Origin: Glycomyces lechevalierae
GTDB lineage: Bacteria > Actinomycetota > Actinomycetes > Mycobacteriales > Micromonosporaceae
NCBI RefSeq assembly: GCF_027622945.1
Contig: NZ_JAPZVQ010000027.1
Coordinates: 1-46,805 of the forward strand
Direction of reading: 5' to 3'
Length of the DNA stretch: 46,805 nucleotides
How positions within the stretch are numbered: position 1 is the stretch's first letter; each line of letters starts with the position of its first letter. A model generated the notes under the pieces. That model did not search any database. It saw only the letters and a list, made by a program, of their open reading frames with translations, and had not been told where the DNA came from. Of the stretch, positions 7,738 to 16,041 are shown in pieces. A program made the translations under genes and the position numbers.

Positions 7738-9669
7738 ATGTCCCACAGCGCCTCCGGCACCGGCCGCCACACCCATGTCGCGTCCCGGGCGACCCAGAGC
7801 GGCAACGCGACCCGTTCCGGGCGCCCGCTGGCCCGGGTCTTCCTGCGCGCCGCGGGGATCACCGCCCTCGTCTGCTGGGCGGCGCTCCTCGTCTGGGCCT
7901 CGTTCGGCACCGGCGCGAGCTCCGGCTCCTCCGGCGTCCACATGATCGTGGGGACGGTCGGGTCGGTCCTGCTCGTCGCCGTCGTCATCGCCACTCTCGC
8001 CACCCACTCGGGCCTGCGCACGATCATCACCGCGCTTCTCACGGCGATCTTCGCGGCCGCTGCCGGGTGGGCCGTGTACTCGTCCATGCCGGACGCCGGA
8101 CCGGGGCAGTTCATCACGTACCGGGCGGGCGTCGCGGCCCTCGCGTACGTGTTCGGCGTGGTGGGCGGCGGCCTGCTGGCGCTCTCCGAGTTCGTGGTCG
8201 AGGGGTACTCGGGCGGGCGCGTGCCGGCCCCGAAGCAGTTGCGCCGCAAGGTGGCCGTGCTCGCGGCCGCGATCGTGGTCATGCTCGCGGCGGCCCTGGC
8301 GCCCGCGATGCAGCGGTGGGCGGAGCTGGCCAACCAGGACGTGCTCGTCGGGGACGCATCGGCGACCGGCAGCGCCACCGACCCGGGGCTCGACGGCCTG
8401 GCCGACCTCGCCGGGGTCGGCCGCTTCACCGACACGCCGTACGGGCTGCTGCGCACCGACCACCCGGCCGATCCGACCCCGCAGGCCGTGACGATGCTCG
8501 ACCCGTCCACGGGCGCCGCGATCTGGTACCACCGCCGCTGGAACTGGCTGGCGTCCCAGTCGCCGGTGCTCTCCCAGTCGCAGGACCTGGTGGCGCTCAC
8601 CGGGCCGCGCGCGGACAACAACGGGGACTTCGAGACCCGGGTCCTGAGCGCCCGCGACGGCGCCGTGGTCGGCACCGCGGACTTCAACGGCTCGCCCGGT
8701 GTGCTCCTCGCGCTCGCGGAGGACCGGCTGCTGTACACCAAGGACAAGAGCGAGACGTTCAGCGTCTACGACTTCAACGGCCGCCTGCAGTGGGAGGCGG
8801 CGATGCCGAACGGCTGCGAGGGCACGGCCGCGCAGCTCTCCGGGAACCGCGCGCTGGTGCTCGCCGACTGCGTGCCGGCCCCTGAGCGGGCGATCGCACG
8901 GGACGTGATGCTCGCGTTCGACCTCGAGGACGGCGTCTCGGCCTGGCAGCAGGAGATCAACCGGATGGCCGTGGTCGTCCCCGAATCGTTCCTGGTCACC
9001 GAGGACTCGATCATCATCGACAGCCGGGTCGAGGACCGGGTGACCGACGGGCCGTTCTCGGCGCGCCGCTTCGAGCACGAGCTGATCTCGTACTCGATCG
9101 CGGACGGCACCGAGGAGTGGCGGGTGAGCGACCAGACCTTCGGCTCCACGAACTCCTCGGCGTGCGGCGGGACGCTGTACCTCTCGCAGCCGACGGCCGT
9201 GGCCGGTTCCGGGGTGGCCGCGGGCGGCGAGACGCGGGCGCAGGCCTCGGTCGCCGACCGGCGCACCGTGCAGATCATCGAGTGCTTCGCCGCGAAGGAC
9301 CGCGAGGGCTCGTGGCTCGGGGTCATGGCGTACGACGCGGACTCGGGGGAGCGCCTGTACCGCAAGGCGGTGCGGCTGGGGTTCACGCCGCTGGACCCGG
9401 AGGTCGCGCGCGGCTGGGCGACGGTGCTGCCGGACAACCGCGCGATGCTCGCGGCGGACCTGTCGCTCGACCCGAACCGCCCGGACTGCCGCCTGTACGA
9501 GATCGCGAACGGCGAGTCGAGCGAGGTCGACTTCGCGACCGAGCGGGCCGACGGCTCGTCGATCCCGGGGAACTGGTGCCACGACGCCCAGCTCAGCCCG
9601 GTCGGCACGGGCGCTGCGGTCAGCTACGTGGACGAGAACGGCACCCGCGGCATCGCGGTCGTGGAGTAG
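7738..9669 (+). CDS. Membrane-anchored PQQ/WD-like beta-propeller protein
   Basis: A 643-aa protein of unknown function. Residues 1-35 are a basic, Ser/Thr-rich cytoplasmic tail. Four hydrophobic segments follow (about 38-56, 64-86, 90-110, 125-150) and a fifth near 170-190 (VAVLAAAIVVMLAAALAP). The remaining roughly 450 residues should lie outside the cell and contain blade-like repeats with PQQ-enzyme-like phrases: ATMLDPSTGAAIWYHRR, VLSARDGAVVGTADF, YDFNGRLQWEAAMP, SYSIADGTEEWRVSD, AYDADSGERLYRKAV. No catalytic signature is visible, so a binding or scaffolding role is likely. ATG 7738 follows AGAGGG. A -10-like TAGAAA (7726-7731) is also present. Confidence 0.7.
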   Translation: MSHSASGTGRHTHVASRATQSGNATRSGRPLARVFLRAAGITALVCWAALLVWASFGTGASSGSSGVHMIVGTVGSVLLVAVVIATLATHSGLRTIITALLTAIFAAAAGWAVYSSMPDAGPGQFITYRAGVAALAYVFGVVGGGLLALSEFVVEGYSGGRVPAPKQLRRKVAVLAAAIVVMLAAALAPAMQRWAELANQDVLVGDASATGSATDPGLDGLADLAGVGRFTDTPYGLLRTDHPADPTPQAVTMLDPSTGAAIWYHRRWNWLASQSPVLSQSQDLVALTGPRADNNGDFETRVLSARDGAVVGTADFNGSPGVLLALAEDRLLYTKDKSETFSVYDFNGRLQWEAAMPNGCEGTAAQLSGNRALVLADCVPAPERAIARDVMLAFDLEDGVSAWQQEINRMAVVVPESFLVTEDSIIIDSRVEDRVTDGPFSARRFEHELISYSIADGTEEWRVSDQTFGSTNSSACGGTLYLSQPTAVAGSGVAAGGETRAQASVADRRTVQIIECFAAKDREGSWLGVMAYDADSGERLYRKAVRLGFTPLDPEVARGWATVLPDNRAMLAADLSLDPNRPDCRLYEIANGESSEVDFATERADGSSIPGNWCHDAQLSPVGTGAAVSYVDENGTRGIAVVE

Positions 9670-9689
9670 TTCGGCTGGTGTGAGCGAGG

Positions 9690-9756
9690 CTCGCGATCCT
9701 CGCACTGCGGCGATCGCGAGCGTGATTCGCGATCCTTGCACTGCGGGTTTCGCGAG
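9690..9756 (+). repeat. Pair of 30-bp repeats, each a dyad
   Basis: Unit 1 at 9691-9720 and unit 2 at 9727-9756 share about 25 of 30 bases, with a 36-bp period. Unit 1 contains a perfect 10-bp inverted repeat, GCTCGCGATC (9690-9699) with GATCGCGAGC (9712-9721), and probably works as the terminator of the upstream gene. Unit 2 keeps the TCGCGA ends but has lost part of the pairing. Confidence 0.65.
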
Positions 9757-9895
9757 CGGCGTTCACGGTCGCCGGCCTCGGGAGCTCGGGAAACGCGCCA
9801 TGTCGGGGCGGTGAACGGGGCACGAACCAGTCGAATGATCAAACAGTGTGATCAGTTCTCGGTCATCCGCGCAGGAGTGATGCGCGAAACTGCGG

Positions 9896-9901
9896 TAGGG
9901 T
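9896..9901 (+). promoter_or_regulatory. -10 box for leaderless glmS
   Basis: TAGGGT ends 7 nt before ATG 9909. There is no ribosome-binding site between them. No glmS ribozyme-like leader exists upstream. Confidence 0.5.
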
Positions 9902-9908
9902 TCTTCGC

Positions 9909-11777
9909 ATGTGTGGAATCGTTGGATACGTCGGGGCGCGCAGCGTCGTCGACGTCGTGATCGACGGCCTTCGCCGTCTCGAATACCGCGGCTACGACTC
10001 GGCCGGCGTCGCCCTCGTCTTCAATCCCGACGGGGCCGACTCCTACCTGGAGGTCGACAAGAAGGCCGGCAAGCTCGCCAATCTCGAGGCGGTCCTCGCC
10101 GAGCAGGACCGCTCGCTCGAGGCCGCCTGCGGCATCGGGCACACCCGCTGGGCCACCCACGGCGTCCCCTCCGACCGCAACGCCCACCCCCACCTCTCCG
10201 CGGACGGGCGCGTCGCGATCATCCACAACGGCATCATCGAGAACTTCGGCCAGCTCCGCGCCGAGCTCGAGGCGACCGGCGTCGAGTTCCTCTCCGACAC
10301 CGACACCGAGGTCGCCGCCCACCTCCTCGGCCGCGAGTACGCCGTCGACGGGGACCTCACCGAGGCCATGACGCGCGTCTGCACGCGCCTCGAAGGGGCC
10401 TTCACGCTCCTGGCCGTGGCCGCCGACGACCCGGACACGGTGGTCGGCGCCCGCCGCAACTCCCCGCTCGTGGTCGGCCTCGGCGAGGGCGAGTACTTCC
10501 TGGCCTCCGACGTGGCGGCGTTCATCGCCTACACGACCGAGGCGATCGAGCTCGGCCAGGACCAGATCGTCACCATCAGCCGCGCGGACGGGATCACCGT
10601 GCGCGGCTTCGACGGCGAGCCCTCCGAGGGCAAGCCGTTCTCCGTCGACTGGGACATCGCCGCCGCCGAGAAGGGCGGCTACGACACGTTCATGGCCAAG
10701 GAGATCCACGAGCAGCCGCAGGCCGTCGCGGACACGCTGCGCGGGCGCATCGACGAGGCCGGGCAGATCGTGCTCGACGAGGTCCGCATGTCCGACCAGG
10801 ACTTCCGGGACATCGACAAGGTCTTCATCGTCGCGTGCGGCACCTCGTACCACGCCGGGCTCGTCACCAAGTACGCCATCGAGCACTGGACGCGCATCCC
10901 GTGCGAGGTCGAGCTCGCCAGCGAGTTCCGCTACCGCGACCCGGTGCTCGACCGCTCGACGCTCGTCGTCGTCATCTCCCAGTCCGGCGAGACCATGGAC
11001 ACGCTGATGGCCCTGCGCCACGCGAAGGACCAGAAGGCCCGCGTCCTCGCCATCTCGAACACCGTGGGGTCGACGATCCCGCGCGAGTCCGACGCGGTGC
11101 TGTACACCCGCGCGGGCATCGAGGTCGCCGTGGCGTCCACGAAGGCGTTCCTGACCCAGCTCGCCGCCTGCTACCTGGTGGGCCTGCACCTCGCGCAGGT
11201 GCGCGGCATCAAGTACGCCGACGAGGTCTCCGCGATCCTCGACGAGCTCGTGGCCGCGCCCGGCAAGATCGCCAAGGTCATCGAGCACCTCGAGCCGGTC
11301 CGCGAGATGGCCCGCAACAGCGCCGGGAAGGACCGCGTCCTGTTCATCGGCCGCCACGTCGGCTACCCGGTCGCCCTCGAAGGCGCCCTGAAGCTCAAGG
11401 AGCTCGCGTACCTGCACGCCGAGGGCTTCGCCGCCGGCGAGCTCAAGCACGGCCCGATCTCGCTGATCGAGGAGGGCACGCCGGTCGTCGCGATCGTGCC
11501 GAGCCCGCGCGGCCGCTCGCTCCTGCACGACAAGATCATCTCCAACATCCAGGAGGTCAAGGCCCGCGGCGCGAAGGTCATCGCGATCTGCGAGGAGGGC
11601 GACGCGATCACCGCCTCCCACGCGGACTTCGTGATCGAGACGCCCGCGACGCCGACGCTCCTCGCGCCGCTGCTGACCACGGTTCCGTTGCAGGAGTTCG
11701 CGATCGAGCTCGCGACCGCCATGGGCCGCGACATCGACCAGCCGCGCAACCTCGCCAAGTCGGTCACGGTGGAGTAG
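9909..11777 (+). CDS. glmS: Glutamine-fructose-6-phosphate aminotransferase (isomerizing)
   Basis: A 622-aa cytoplasmic enzyme that makes glucosamine-6-phosphate, the first committed step toward UDP-GlcNAc, peptidoglycan and other amino sugars. The N-terminal class II glutamine amidotransferase domain (residues 1 to about 225) begins MCGIVGYVG, with Cys2 as nucleophile. LEYRGYDSAG, GHTRWATHG and HNGIIEN are all intact. Two SIS domains follow (about 290-430 and 460-605), with ACGTSYHAG, ISQSGETMDT, EVAVASTKAF and GEL-KHGPISLI. The C terminus DQPRNLAKSVTVE is the canonical end. The stop codon is the start of a 13-bp tandem repeat, followed by a terminator hairpin. Confidence 0.97.
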   Translation: MCGIVGYVGARSVVDVVIDGLRRLEYRGYDSAGVALVFNPDGADSYLEVDKKAGKLANLEAVLAEQDRSLEAACGIGHTRWATHGVPSDRNAHPHLSADGRVAIIHNGIIENFGQLRAELEATGVEFLSDTDTEVAAHLLGREYAVDGDLTEAMTRVCTRLEGAFTLLAVAADDPDTVVGARRNSPLVVGLGEGEYFLASDVAAFIAYTTEAIELGQDQIVTISRADGITVRGFDGEPSEGKPFSVDWDIAAAEKGGYDTFMAKEIHEQPQAVADTLRGRIDEAGQIVLDEVRMSDQDFRDIDKVFIVACGTSYHAGLVTKYAIEHWTRIPCEVELASEFRYRDPVLDRSTLVVVISQSGETMDTLMALRHAKDQKARVLAISNTVGSTIPRESDAVLYTRAGIEVAVASTKAFLTQLAACYLVGLHLAQVRGIKYADEVSAILDELVAAPGKIAKVIEHLEPVREMARNSAGKDRVLFIGRHVGYPVALEGALKLKELAYLHAEGFAAGELKHGPISLIEEGTPVVAIVPSPRGRSLLHDKIISNIQEVKARGAKVIAICEEGDAITASHADFVIETPATPTLLAPLLTTVPLQEFAIELATAMGRDIDQPRNLAKSVTVE

Positions 11778-11874
11778 CACGGTCGAATAGCACGGCCGAG
11801 TAGCACGGCCGAATAGCGCGGTTGAAAGGCACGGTCGAAGCGCCGGTCGAGTAAGACCGTCCAATAAGGTCGTT
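11772..11874 (+). repeat. 13-bp tandem repeat beginning at the glmS stop codon
   Basis: About eight units of roughly 13 bp with consensus GARTAGCACGGYC. The first four are nearly perfect and the later ones increasingly diverged (one is 12 bp). Unit 1 includes the last codon GAG and stop TAG of glmS. Because 13 is not a multiple of 3, successive TAG triplets fall in all three frames. Confidence 0.85.
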
Positions 11875-11881
11875 CGAGTTG

Positions 11882-11908
11882 CGGCGTGCGCGGTCTCCGC
11901 GCACGCCG
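11882..11908 (+). terminator. Terminator hairpin after glmS
   Basis: A perfect 12-bp stem, CGGCGTGCGCGG (11882-11893) with CCGCGCACGCCG (11897-11908), and a 3-nt loop. There is no U-tract, the common actinobacterial form. Confidence 0.75.
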
Positions 11909-12000
11909 TACGCGCGCTTGCGGCGATTCGGTTGCCCCGCATCCCTGCCAGATCGGGCACTTGCCGCCGGTATCGGAATCCGTCACGCAATTCGCCTCCC

Positions 12001-12006
12001 TAGACT
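12001..12006 (+). promoter_or_regulatory. -10 box for leaderless carboxypeptidase gene
   Basis: TAGACT ends 6 nt before GTG 12013, with no ribosome-binding site in the gap. Confidence 0.5.
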
Positions 12007-12012
12007 CGTGTC

Positions 12013-13614
12013 GTGAGAAAACGCACCCTGATCTCGAGCGCCGTGGCGGTCACCGCCGTCGGCGCCATCACCATCGCGGGCACCGTTGTGGCCCAAGCGC
12101 AGGAGACCGGCGACGAAGCGCTCGCCGCCGCGATCGACGCGATCCTGACCGACAAGCGCCTCACCGACTCCCAGATCGGCGTCACCGTCGCCGACGCGAA
12201 CACCGGTGAGGTCCTGTACGAGCACAACGGCGCCAAGCGGGGCATCCCCGGCTCCAACGACAAGCTCACCACCACCGCGGCCGCCCTCGAGAACCTCGGC
12301 GGCGACTTCGCCTACACGACCGAGGTCGCGGGCGACCGCCCCGCCGACGGCGTCGTCGCCGGCGACCTCTACCTGCGCGGCTTCGGCGATCCGACGATCC
12401 TCGAAGCCGACTACGACAAGCTGGCGCAGGACCTCGCCGACCGCGGCGTCTCCACGATCGACGGCGACCTCGTCGCCGACGACACCGCGTTCGACTCGGT
12501 CCGCTCGGGCGCCGAGTGGGGCTGGTCCGACCTCCAGTTCACCTACGCCGCAGAGGTCTCCGCCCTCACCGTCGCCTCCGGCGACGACTACAACGCCGGT
12601 TCCGTGCGCGTCTTCGTCAAACCCGGCGCGGCCGAAGGCGACCCCGCCCAGATCAGCCTGGCCCCCGCGAACGACTACGTGGAGATCGTCAACACCGCCA
12701 CCACCGGCACCGCCACGAACGTCTCGGTGAACCGCGACCCGCACGACAACGTGATCCGCGTCAGCGGCACCGTCAAGGCCGGCACCGACGGCACCTTCGC
12801 GACCCGCTCGGTCATCGAGCCCACGCAGCTCGCGGCGGACGTCTTCGCGGACTCCCTCGAAGAAGCCGGCATCACCCTCAACGGCGACCTCCGCTTCGGC
12901 GAGGCCACCCCGCAGGGCCTCGAGACGCTCGCGACCCACCAGTCGATGACACTCGCCGAGCTCGAGCCCGTGATCCTCAAGCCCTCCAACGCGTCCGTCG
13001 CCGAGGCCCTGTTCAAGACCCTCGGCTACGAGGCGAGCGGCCTGGGCACCTTCAGCAGCGGCAAGGCCGCCACGTACGCCGGGATCGAGCCGCACGGGGT
13101 CGACACCGGCCCCGTCCGCCAGGTCGACGGCTCGGGCATCTCGCGCCACAACATGCTGACCACGAACACGCTCGCCGACCTCCTCGTGGGCGCCAAGAAG
13201 GCCGACTGGTTCTCCACCTGGCACGACGCCCTGCCGATCGCGTGCGAGGACGGCACCCTCGCGAGCCGCATGTGCGGCACCGCCGCCGCCGGGAACGTGC
13301 GCGCCAAGACCGGCTCGATGACCAGCGTCTCGGCCCTCTCCGGGTACGTGACCGACGCCGACGGCCGCGAACTCGTCTTCAGCGTCATCGTGAACGACTT
13401 CCTGTGGTCCACGGTCAAGGACATCGAGGACAAGATCGCGGTGGCCGTCGCCTCGCACAGCACCGAGGCGACCGAGGCCGAGATCAGCACCTTCTCCTCC
13501 GAGATCGACACGCCCGACTTCGCGGAACTCGAAGCCGAGGCCGAGGAGCTCCCGGCCGAGGGCGAGATGCCCGCGAACCTCGAGTGCACCTGGTACGAAC
13601 CGGCTGTCTGCTAA
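12013..13614 (+). CDS. PBP4-type D-Ala-D-Ala carboxypeptidase/endopeptidase (S13)
   Basis: A 533-aa exported protein. Residues 1-30 are a signal peptide (VRKRTLISSAVAVTAVGAIT, then AQAQE). Peptidase family S13 enzymes trim peptidoglycan stem peptides. SxxK is present as SNDK (Ser81, Lys84) and KTG as KTGS (Lys432). The family's insert between the first two motifs is also visible (GDLYLRGFGDPTIL and YAAEVSALTV). The second motif, normally S-x-N, reads PSNASVAEAL with Ser325-Asn326-Ala327. By alignment from memory with SDNLYAE- or SNNGHAE-type segments, the Asn is replaced by Ala. The C terminus adds an acidic tail and two Cys (LECTWYEPAVC). Activity may be altered or lost. Confidence 0.88.
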   Translation: MRKRTLISSAVAVTAVGAITIAGTVVAQAQETGDEALAAAIDAILTDKRLTDSQIGVTVADANTGEVLYEHNGAKRGIPGSNDKLTTTAAALENLGGDFAYTTEVAGDRPADGVVAGDLYLRGFGDPTILEADYDKLAQDLADRGVSTIDGDLVADDTAFDSVRSGAEWGWSDLQFTYAAEVSALTVASGDDYNAGSVRVFVKPGAAEGDPAQISLAPANDYVEIVNTATTGTATNVSVNRDPHDNVIRVSGTVKAGTDGTFATRSVIEPTQLAADVFADSLEEAGITLNGDLRFGEATPQGLETLATHQSMTLAELEPVILKPSNASVAEALFKTLGYEASGLGTFSSGKAATYAGIEPHGVDTGPVRQVDGSGISRHNMLTTNTLADLLVGAKKADWFSTWHDALPIACEDGTLASRMCGTAAAGNVRAKTGSMTSVSALSGYVTDADGRELVFSVIVNDFLWSTVKDIEDKIAVAVASHSTEATEAEISTFSSEIDTPDFAELEAEAEELPAEGEMPANLECTWYEPAVC

Positions 13615-13633
13615 CGCCGCAGCCGACCCGAAC

Positions 13634-13663
13634 CGAGGGCCCGTCCACCCGGACGGGCCCTCG
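13634..13663 (+). terminator. Terminator hairpin after the carboxypeptidase gene
   Basis: A perfect 13-bp stem, CGAGGGCCCGTCC (13634-13646) with GGACGGGCCCTCG (13651-13663), and a 4-nt loop (ACCC). Confidence 0.85.
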
Positions 13664-13739
13664 CTCGTCATCTGCGGCCGTACGTGAGTCGCCGTAGGAG
13701 CGTCTCGGCGGGGCCGCGGATCCCGGCCCTGGCCATCCA

Positions 13740-14006
13740 GGCCGCGACCCCGCCGTCGTCCAAGCCCTCTTCGACCGCGTCTTCACCGCCCGCGGCGGCA
13801 CCTTCACCCAGACCGTCTTGCGCCACTACGCCGACCACGGCCGCATCGACCCCGCCCGCCTCACCCCCGTCGTCCTCGACATCGGCGAAGCCCTCGTCAC
13901 CAAGCACCTCCTCGACACCGGCGAGAGCCCGAGCGACGACTACCTCCACGCCATCGTGGACCAGGCGATCCTCCCCGCCATCGGGCACCACCCCGCCACC
14001 GCCTGA
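13740..14006 (+). pseudogene. Remnant of a TetR-family regulator (C-terminal domain only)
   Basis: In one frame 13740-14006 encodes about 88 residues that look like a TetR C-terminal ligand-binding domain: RDPAVVQALFDRVFTARGG, then a helix, then IDPARLTPVVLDIGEALVTKHLLDTGE, then DDYLHAIVDQAILPAIG and a stop. No DNA-binding helix-turn-helix precedes it. Upstream the frame is closed by TAG at 13695, just after the terminator of the preceding gene. An internal ATG at 13818 gives a 62-codon frame. I read this as a decayed gene whose 5' part has been deleted. The alternative, a short expressed protein, lacks a ribosome-binding site. Confidence 0.55.
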
Positions 14007-14106
14007 CCCGCCCCGAACCCCAAGCGGCGACGGCGAAACCGTCACCCGAGGCGGTGAACCGTCCTGAAAGGGGGCGGTTCGCCCGATCCCGTGGCACTCT
14101 TGGGGG

Positions 14107-14478
14107 GTGATCGTCGCCGTGGGCATAGACGTAGTGGCAGTGGACCGGTTCGAGCGCGTCCTCGAACGGACCCCGCACGTCGCCGAGAAACTCTTCACCG
14201 AGGCCGAACGGCGCACCCCCGACGGGCACGCCCGCCGCACCGAATCCCTCGCCGCCCGCTTCGCCGCCAAGGAAGCCGTGGCCAAAGCACTCGGCGCGCC
14301 CGGCGGCATGCACTGGGCCGACTGCCAAGTGCTCTCCCTCCCCGACGGCCGCCCCACACTGACCATCACCGGAACGGTGGCGGCCGCGGCACAGCAGCGT
14401 GGCGTCTCGCGCTGGCACGTGTCGCTGTCGCATGATGGCGGTATCGCTACAGCGGTGGTGATCGCCGAAACGGCATGA
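14107..14478 (+). CDS. acpS: Holo-[acyl-carrier-protein] synthase
   Basis: A 123-aa cytoplasmic enzyme that transfers 4'-phosphopantetheine from CoA to the serine of acyl carrier protein. The AcpS motifs are intact: VAVGIDVVAVDRFERVL at the N terminus (Asp8 binds Mg), RFAAKEAVAKALG in the middle, and the C-terminal WHVSLSHDGGIATAVV. It starts at GTG 14107, directly behind a GGGGG run that may serve as ribosome-binding site. A weak -10-like CACTCT sits 6 nt upstream. nnrDE follows after 28 bp, a pairing common in actinobacteria. Confidence 0.95.
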   Translation: MIVAVGIDVVAVDRFERVLERTPHVAEKLFTEAERRTPDGHARRTESLAARFAAKEAVAKALGAPGGMHWADCQVLSLPDGRPTLTITGTVAAAAQQRGVSRWHVSLSHDGGIATAVVIAETA

Positions 14479-14506
14479 CGGCCGAACAGGCCTGAGAGGG
14501 AACACC

Positions 14507-15964
14507 ATGGACGGTGCCTGGTCAGCAGCGGCGGTCCGCCGCGCCGAAGCCCAGTTGATGGCCCAGCTCCCGCCGGGCACCCTCATGCAGCGCGCCGCCG
14601 CCGGACTCGCCACCGAATGCGCGCGCATCCTGAAGCGCCGCAACGGAGGCGTCTACGGCACCACCGTCATCGTCCTCGCCGGCCCCGGCGACAACGGCGG
14701 CGACGCGCTCTTCGCCGCCGCCCGCCTCGCCCGCCGCGGCGTCCGCGTCTTCGCCGTCCCCGTCATGGGCGAACGCGTCCACCCCGTCGCCGCCGCCGCA
14801 CTCACCAGGGCCGGAGGACGACTCGTCGCCAACCCGCCCCGCCACTGCCACCTCCTCCTCGACGGCGTCCTCGGCATCGGCGGCAGGCCCGGCCTCCCCG
14901 GCCGCGCCATCGACCGCCTCGCCGCCATCGACGCCGACACGATCGTCGCCGTCGACGTGCCCTCCGGAGTCGACGTCGACACCGGCGCCGTCCCCGCCAG
15001 CGCCGTCACCGCCGACGTCACCGTCGCCTTCGGCTCCCGCAAGCCCTGCCACGTCCTCGGCCGCGCCGCCCTGCTGGTGGGCCGACTCGTCCTGGTGGAC
15101 ATCGGACTCGGCCCCCACCTCGACCCGCACCCGGCCGTGCGCGTCGCCGGCGACGACGACCTCGCCGCCTGGTGGCACGCGCCCGGCCCGGACGACGACA
15201 AGTACACGCGCGGCGTCGTGGGCGTCGCCGCCGGCTCCGAGCGGTACCCGGGCGCGGCCGTGCTCTCGACCTCGGGCGCGCTGGCCGGGCCCTCGGGGTA
15301 CGTGCGGTACGCCGGGACGGCCGCGGAGCAGGTGCGGCGGCGGCACCCGGAAGTGGTGTGCACGCAGGAGGTCAAGGAGGCCGGGCGCGTGCAGGCCTGG
15401 CTCGCCGGGCCCGGTTTCGGGACCGATGAGGCCGCGCTCGCGGAGCTGCGGCACGTGCTCGAATCGCCTGCGCCCGTGGTGCTCGACGCGGACGCGCTGA
15501 CGCTCATCGGCGAGTACCCGTCGGTGCTCTCGCAGCGGGAGGCGCCGGTGGTGCTCACGCCGCACGACCGCGAGTACGAGCGGCTGTACGGGTCCCCGCC
15601 CGCGGAGGACCGGGGCGCGGCGGCGGCGGTGCTCGCGAAGCGGTTGAACTGCACGGTGCTGCTGAAGGGGCATCACACGGTGGTCGCCTCGAGCGACGGG
15701 GAGGTGTGGGCGAACCCGACGGGCCGCCCGCAGTTGGCGACGGCCGGTTCGGGAGACGTGCTCGCGGGGTTCATGGCCTCCCTGCTCGCCTCGGGCATGT
15801 CCGGCGTGCGCGCGGCGGTCGCCGCCGCCTACCTGCACGGCAGGGCGGGCGGCATCGCCGGTGCGGGCCACCGCACGGTCACGGCCTCGGACATCGCGAA
15901 GGCCCTCCCGCAGGCGGTGGGCCAGACCCTGTCAGCAGCCGACACGCCCGGGAAGCGCCGCTGA
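14507..15964 (+). CDS. nnr: Bifunctional NAD(P)H-hydrate epimerase / ADP-dependent dehydratase
   Basis: A 485-aa metabolite-repair enzyme for damaged NAD(P)H. The N-terminal epimerase (YjeF_N, about 1-215) shows the VIVLAGPGDNGGDAL nucleotide loop, LLLDGVLGIGG and VDVPSGVDVDTG. The C-terminal dehydratase (ribokinase-like fold, about 225-480) shows KYTRGVVGVAAGS, AGPGFGTD, VLDADALTLI, VLTPHDREYERLYG, LLKGHHTVV and the catalytic TAGSGDVLAGFMA. Both halves look complete. It starts at ATG 14507 after GAGAGGGAA. It converges on the cysteine dioxygenase gene, with repeat copies B1/B2 and a hairpin in between. Confidence 0.95.
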   Translation: MDGAWSAAAVRRAEAQLMAQLPPGTLMQRAAAGLATECARILKRRNGGVYGTTVIVLAGPGDNGGDALFAAARLARRGVRVFAVPVMGERVHPVAAAALTRAGGRLVANPPRHCHLLLDGVLGIGGRPGLPGRAIDRLAAIDADTIVAVDVPSGVDVDTGAVPASAVTADVTVAFGSRKPCHVLGRAALLVGRLVLVDIGLGPHLDPHPAVRVAGDDDLAAWWHAPGPDDDKYTRGVVGVAAGSERYPGAAVLSTSGALAGPSGYVRYAGTAAEQVRRRHPEVVCTQEVKEAGRVQAWLAGPGFGTDEAALAELRHVLESPAPVVLDADALTLIGEYPSVLSQREAPVVLTPHDREYERLYGSPPAEDRGAAAAVLAKRLNCTVLLKGHHTVVASSDGEVWANPTGRPQLATAGSGDVLAGFMASLLASGMSGVRAAVAAAYLHGRAGGIAGAGHRTVTASDIAKALPQAVGQTLSAADTPGKRR

Positions 15965-15975
15965 CCGGAAACGGT

Positions 15976-16027
15976 GTCGTACCCCGCTGTCAGGGTTGTT
16001 GTCGGGGGACCATCGATGTCCGTTTTG
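15976..16027 (-). repeat. Dispersed intergenic repeat, copy B1
   Basis: Read on the minus strand it begins CAAAACGGACA (16027-16017), shared with copy C2 (30173-30183). It continues through GGTCCCCCG and ends AACCCTGACAGCGGGGTACG, which matches copy A with two differences. Relative to copies A and C2 it lacks about 35 bp in the middle. Confidence 0.6.
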
Positions 16028-16041
16028 TGTAGACGCTCCGT

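Noticed and set aside
6889..9741. 950-codon minus-strand frame opposite the RNA ligase and beta-propeller genes
   Set aside because: It has no start context, is Arg/Ala/Gly-rich low complexity, and is explained by third-position GC bias of the real plus-strand genes. The plus-strand products have recognisable motifs.
9670..9908. glmS ribozyme or riboswitch
   Set aside because: The -10 box lies only 7 nt before the start codon, leaving no leader, and no conserved core is visible.
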